From Dipteronia dyeriana (Eukaryota; Streptophyta; Magnoliopsida; Sapindales; Sapindaceae): a stretch of 64,000 nucleotides of DNA. Both the position numbers and the translations under genes were made by a program. A model generated the notes under the pieces. It was given only the letters and a program-made list of their open reading frames with translations, did no database searches and was not told where the DNA came from. The stretch is from assembly GCA_032871835.1 (NCBI GenBank), contig CM065301.1, positions 17,315,291 through 17,379,290 on the forward strand. Reading direction: 5' to 3'. This document shows positions 59,400-64,000 of this stretch, one piece after another; positions within the stretch are counted from its first letter, which is position 1; every line of letters starts with the position of its first letter.

Positions 59400-59430
<31 letters not shown>

Positions 59431-61674
59431 GTATGTAGAGGAGGACAAGTTTCACATTCCACCTCCGGTCCCTGATCAGACTACCTTTGGTCAAACCAAT
59501 GGGACAGAGGGTTGGGGTTTTACAAACTGGACCAGTGACAGTGATAGATCTGAGCCCGAGGCTGGGGGTTTAAGGCCTAGTGACAGTGAGGGATATTAGA
59601 TAGACCCTCAGCGAGAAAGATATAGGCATAGGCGAGTTCGGTTTACCACCCCCGGGCATGTTACATCTACAGGGGAATCCTGTGGGGGCGTTGGACGTGA
59701 TAAAGAGGTAAGTTGAAAAGAAAGTTTTGTTTTTTTATTAACACAACATGTTGATAGTTTTGTACTAACAATGTAGACATGATTTCAGGCCCTATGGGAA
59801 GATCTACTGAACGATGTACGTGAAGTCATCCGGAAGAGTGAGGAGGATCGACAACATCAGCACCAGGAGTTACTGGATATAATCCGGAAGAGTGACGAGG
59901 ATCGACAACAACAGCACTGAGTGTTACTGGATATGATCTGGGGGCTTCAGGGGTCGACCACTCATACACAGAGGGATGCCCCACCACCTCCTAATAAAGA
60001 CTTTAGTCCCAGAGGTAGGACATGTGGGTATACGGGGGGACAGACAGAATATGTGGATGTAGCAAGGACCCGTCTACCGAGGGGGCAGGTCCGGAGAGTC
60101 AAGCTCAGTCGCGTACTGGTGATAGTAGGCCTGTTACACATACAGCAGTCCGGTCGGACCTCTTAATTGTCCTATCTGGGTCGACCTAACCCGTGCTCCA
60201 TCCACCACCCTGCACAACGACCCAGCAACAGAGCTCACCCCTACCCAGCACATAGATCTAGGTTCAGTGGTCCCCTCCCCCACTTAGCACATCGACCGAG
60301 CTCCTCGAAGGCTGGAGTACCGCCCAAGAAGCGGATACTGAAGCGCAGGTGGCAGTTGATGAGCCCTTACACGGATCCATGCCAGCCGAAGAGGTTGAGG
60401 ACACGGCCCCAGTCCGTGGAACACATATTTGACCCCCACAGACTTGTGGACGCCGACCAGCTAGCGGCATACAAAGCCTTCAAGAAGAACATCAACGAGA
60501 AACTGTGAGTACAACTTCATCTATGATTTTGGGAGTGTTTTAACGTTTAATCAATTTTTTATAAAGATAATCCAACAATTAAACAGACGTGATGTGGACG
60601 TGCTGGCACCAGTCGACGCCAAATGGTTCATACGTATGCAGTCTAACTTCATGGACTTGGAGGACACGGTACGTACTTACGTTATTTTCAAATTAACGTT
60701 TGTTTAAATAATGTTGTATTGTTAACAATTCATTACTTTTATATATTGTCAGCATATGGACGTATACCTCCATATTCTTCAGAAGCGTCAACGGGGATTC
60801 TCCACTGTGTACAACCAGAGGATCAACTTATTGGATACGCAATTACATATAAGTAGTTATAAATTATTGGTATCGCATCTCATTTTTTGGTCTTTTATTG
60901 TTGATAAGAATTTGTCAATGATTGTATGTACAGCCACTTATGTTATTACAGTGGGAGAGAATGATACCTTATGATTTTTACAGGACTGTGACCACGGTAA
61001 GGTGGAATGTGTTACAGTCCAGATGGTTGGAAAAGGACCTTCAGACGGTTCGTGGAGCTACCACGAGTGGAAACTGCCCATGGCACGAGGTTGACTTGGT
61101 AAGTGTTAGACGGTGTAAATGATTTAAATTATAAACTATTTGTATATCCTAACCTGACACCTTTTGCATACTATTACAGGTCCTGATACCGTGCAACGGT
61201 GAGGGCCAACATTGGCTGGTGGTGATCGTCGACCTTATTCTCGGGAAGCTGACATATTTGACCCCTGGAGACAAGATGTTCCCGTGTATATCAGGAAGTA
61301 GCAGGTCCGGCCATTACGGTGGTTTTTGTTGTCAATGTTGAATGATGCGAGGTTCCACACTGCACGACGAGGTGTCGTCGACCGTTCCCCGGGGAAAATA
61401 AGCTCTTCTCGGTCAGCGTGGTCTCCACTTCTACAGCCCCCCAACAACAAAAATCGTAAGACATTCTATTTCATTAACGTGCTTAGATATTTTAAAACGA
61501 TTTGTAATGCGTTTTAATGTGTCCAATTGCAGGGGTAACTATAGTCTCCATACATTGAGACTTATCGAGTACTTACTGGCGGGTTAACGCCTTTTTGATT
61601 GATTGGAGGACGAGATGGAGATCCTTAGAGAGAAAATGGCTGTGGAGATTTTTTGTAACTCCATGCCTGCCTAG
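58276..61674 (+). pseudogene. DUF1985/Ulp1-like (C48) protease gene carried by a MULE, degenerate
   Basis: The start reads EGKLTRHDHFDSLAHIDDALNRVPAEF, shifts near 58420, and continues CFGHFFTMHREIKFSGGVIHR and FEYLITELQFGVV-type residues (DUF1985) to a donor at 59033. VIPDLGQEFGTRRVMDLSPR follows with a TGA at about 59203 in place of Trp. Later exons hold a basic PPKKRILKRR (about 60330) and DADQLAAYKAFKKN. The C48-like region has GQHWLVVIVDL (about 61205-61236) with its His, and YSLHTLRLIEYLLAG, which ends at SMPA near 61674. At the nucleophile position, across a splice junction, the spliced codon would read Arg instead of Cys. Such genes are known inside plant MULEs (KAONASHI type). Exon limits are approximate. 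Confidence 0.8.
59400..59428 (+). repeat. Run of 29 G residues inside the DUF1985/Ulp1-like gene
   Basis: A pure G homopolymer follows GGGGCTACAC and precedes TTGTATGTAGAGG. It would encode polyglycine between HTGLH and YVEED. It can form G-quadruplexes, and its true length may be misjudged in assembly. Confidence 0.95.
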
Positions 61675-61945
61675 AGATTGGTTGTATATTTATTGTTGTA
61701 TATTTTTTATATTTTCTACAATTTTTTATGTACAAAGACATTCTAATTCAGTAATATTATTTCAATTTCTTTTAATGTTTTTGTTTCCAGTGTTTGTCAT
61801 TACATGTACGAAACACATAGCAAATCTTGACAATTTGATACAATTTTTTTAGTACAAAATAAGTTAACGAACAAGTCATACAATTCCAAATTATTACAAT
61901 CTGATACAATTCTAAATGTTTACAATGTGATCAAAACTTTGCCAT

Positions 61946-64000
61946 TCATTCTCTATTAGAGTCTCTGTTAGAGCACGTCTGCTTGTTGTGTCCAATTGAA
62001 TGACAGATGCTACACTTTTGACGGTATTCATCGGGAACACCTCTGCTCGGACCTTCATTAATCAAAGGTGGGTTAAAACATCTCTTGGAATTATGCCCTG
62101 GTTGTCCACATCTTTTACACGATTGTATGGTTGTCTTCTCCGAAGACGAGGCATGTCGACCCGCCCTCAGGCGTCCTACTTGTTTCCTTGAGATTGGATT
62201 CAAAATCACCCTCTGAGCAATGTTAGATGACAACCCAAGTTGAAGGATGTCCAACCGTCATAATAGGAACTGAGTACGCGTCAATAAGTGTCTGTCTCTT
62301 GTAGTAGTCCGAACACAACGATGTCAAATCCAAGTTTCGCTCCCTATAAAAAATATTGAAAACAATGAGGTTCACGTTTCAGTAATAGTAACCGCATACT
62401 AAAACTTGTAATGTACCTTACGGAATCGAGTGCATGAGAACATGGAAAATGATCCATTTGGACTTTGTTGCAAGTACAGGTCTTCCGGGATAAGTCAACA
62501 GTCCACTGTTTTTCAGACCGCTTCACCGAGAAAATATTCCAGTCGACTGGATTTACGGTCATAAAACCATACTTCTCCACACGTTTTGAGATCACAAGAT
62601 ATGCTGCGTCGGTCAACTGATGACGTATGGATTGTGCAACTCTATTGCTATCGTGAAACCACATTTGTAGCATATTCCTAATGAACTCAGCCAGAGTCAA
62701 CATAGGCAGTTGTCGTGTAAATTTTAGGTATGAGTTTATGTATTCTGCAACATTTGTTGTCATCACCCTGTAACTTCTTTTAGGACAGTGTACATGGGAC
62801 CACTTGTGTGGACCGACATCAATTACATAATCATATGCATTCTGGTGCAAGTTTCTTAACTATTCCATGTGCCGATTATATTTCAACTTGGTGTACGCAC
62901 ATGCTGCTTTGTCCATTATTGCGGAAACATCATTTCTGTGATATCGCTTCTTAATATTTTCATAAAAGTGTCAGCAACATATGGTATGGGTGGCATAAGG
63001 GAACGCTTTAGAAATCTCTGCTTCAATTTTTGCATGTCTATCGGAAATGAAAACCAGCTCATCAATATGACCTAGGGCACCCTTCAAGCAATCCAAAAAC
63101 CACTCCTATGAAATGTTGTTTTTCTGAGTCGCCGTACCCAAAATCAATTTGATACAATTGTTCATTCTCATCTTGTGTTGTTGCAACAAACATTGTACCC
63201 CTGAATCGTCCCTTAAATGGGTACCATCAACGACAATAACTGGATGCATACACGTTCGGAATCCTCTAAGTTAGGCACCAATCAACATAAAAAAGTAGAG
63301 GAATTTATCATCTTCATCGCACTGTAAGTCAGTGATTGTGCCGGGATTTTTTTGTTCCAAAACGTAACCGAATGATGACATCAATTGAAAGGTTTTCTCA
63401 TGCGTTCCATAGGTCAGTGACAATGCATAATCGAGGGCTTGGTGTGCCTTATTGTACATGATTTGGATTCCGTACATTGTTTTCATGTCAGCGATTATAT
63501 CCTTCGGACGCATTAGTCGACCATCTTGTTGTTGAAGTCTAGGTGCAACCACTTCTCCAATTATGGCCGTACTAGCTTGTCGGTGGCAACGGTAAATTTC
63601 CTCCAACGGACAAGTGTGTTCTTTGACAAAACTTCTTATTTGAATATATGTCCCTCCATCTCTCCTCACCGCTCTTAACTTCCACGTACAATTTTCCATC
63701 AAACAAACCAGATGTAATGTTGTCTTATTGGACATTTTTACCTTTCACTCGAAGTTCTCCCATATTGTAAAATGGTCTACCAGTCTCTTCAAATCCTTTT
63801 TCGTAGAAAAAAATTGCCCTTTATATATCATGCTTGTAGGTTCATCTTCAACCAAGTTCCTGCTTCTATCCATACCAAACGAGTATGATTCTGCTCCTGG
63901 AATAACCCACATTATGGCATTATCAGAATCATCTAGAGTTACATTAGCCCGGACCTTGGAGGCCCCAGCTATATCTGGTGTACTGGAACTAAATCTGTGT
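61946..64000 (-). pseudogene. MuDR-type MULE transposase, 5' end beyond the window
   Basis: Sense runs leftward from 64000. About 63990-63750 covers the acidic N-terminal part, with a frameshift at a T run (about 63815) and a TGA near 63748. 63735-63271 is the MuDR N-terminal domain (LHLVCLMENCTWKLRAVRRDG, EHTCPLEEIYR). 63270-62850 has the MULE catalytic region: VIVVDGTHLRD, ISDRHAKIEAEI and AYTKLKYNRH, with stops at about 63271 and 63110. 62850-62417 contains CTCNKVQMDHFPCSHAL, a SWIM zinc finger. A 73-nt intron (62416-62344) joins to ERNLDLTSLCSDYYKRQTL. The last part, ending 61946, has two zinc knuckles (CKRCGQPGHNSKRC and CSICHSIGHNKQTC). It encodes the cut-and-paste transposase of the element that also carries the Ulp1-like gene. 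Confidence 0.88.

Noticed and set aside
1..64000. CRISPR array, bacterial operons or riboswitches
   Set aside because: The window is plant nuclear DNA; the regular repeats present are LTRs, MITEs, tandem repeats and minisatellites without spacers.

Overview
The window looks like nuclear DNA of a flowering plant, most likely a eudicot. It is AT-rich and gene-poor, its one host protein gene has large introns, and it is crowded with plant LTR retrotransposons (Ty1/copia, Athila-like Ty3/gypsy), a MULE DNA transposon and several MITEs. No species can be named from the sequence alone.

Only two host genes can be supported. The first is a microRNA gene, MIR398, at about 17.29-17.40 kb (+). Its hairpin carries a mature arm matching miR398 as I know it and a star arm offset by the 2-nt overhangs expected of Dicer. 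Six GTAC motifs lie within 111 bp, followed by a TATA box, which is the arrangement expected of an SPL7 copper-response promoter. The second is a three-exon ERI1/ERI2-type DEDDh 3'-5' exonuclease with a C-terminal GRF zinc finger, at 45.44-53.73 kb (+). A 5.8-kb first coding intron is loaded with repeats, and a non-coding 5' exon is likely.

Layout: 0.09-0.38 kb, a hAT-type MITE. 0.78-14.9 kb, a three-level transposon nest: a Tork-like copia element (+) is split by an Athila-like gypsy element (-) in its protease active-site region and by a solo LTR in its RNase H region; the Athila element is itself split by an LTR-type insertion. 15.3 kb, a small foldback MITE. 17.1-17.4 kb, MIR398. 18.05-18.89 and 19.94-21.03 kb, two candidate TIR elements. 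23.02-28.36 kb, a complete but mutated copia element with matching LTRs and TSD, possibly inside an older TIR element. 28.6-29.5 kb, diverged tandem repeats; 29.65 kb, a MITE. 30.8-35.2 kb, a scrambled copia element whose parts face both ways. 35.27-37.78 kb, a 962-bp unit repeated three times. 37.78-39.63 kb, a gag-only gypsy element with both LTRs. 43.0-43.5 kb, a LINE remnant. 45.4-53.7 kb, the exonuclease gene. 54.5-58.2 kb, TIR and satellite-like repeats, including a 28-unit minisatellite. 58.3-64 kb, a MULE carrying a degenerate DUF1985/Ulp1-like protease gene (+) and a MuDR transposase gene (-) that runs off the window.

All transposon coding regions seen are disabled by stops, frameshifts or lost catalytic residues, so the region is a record of successive insertions. 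Target-site duplications recovered by eye are ATAGT, GAGTC, CATAC, a 9-bp MITE duplication and an 8-bp hAT-like one.
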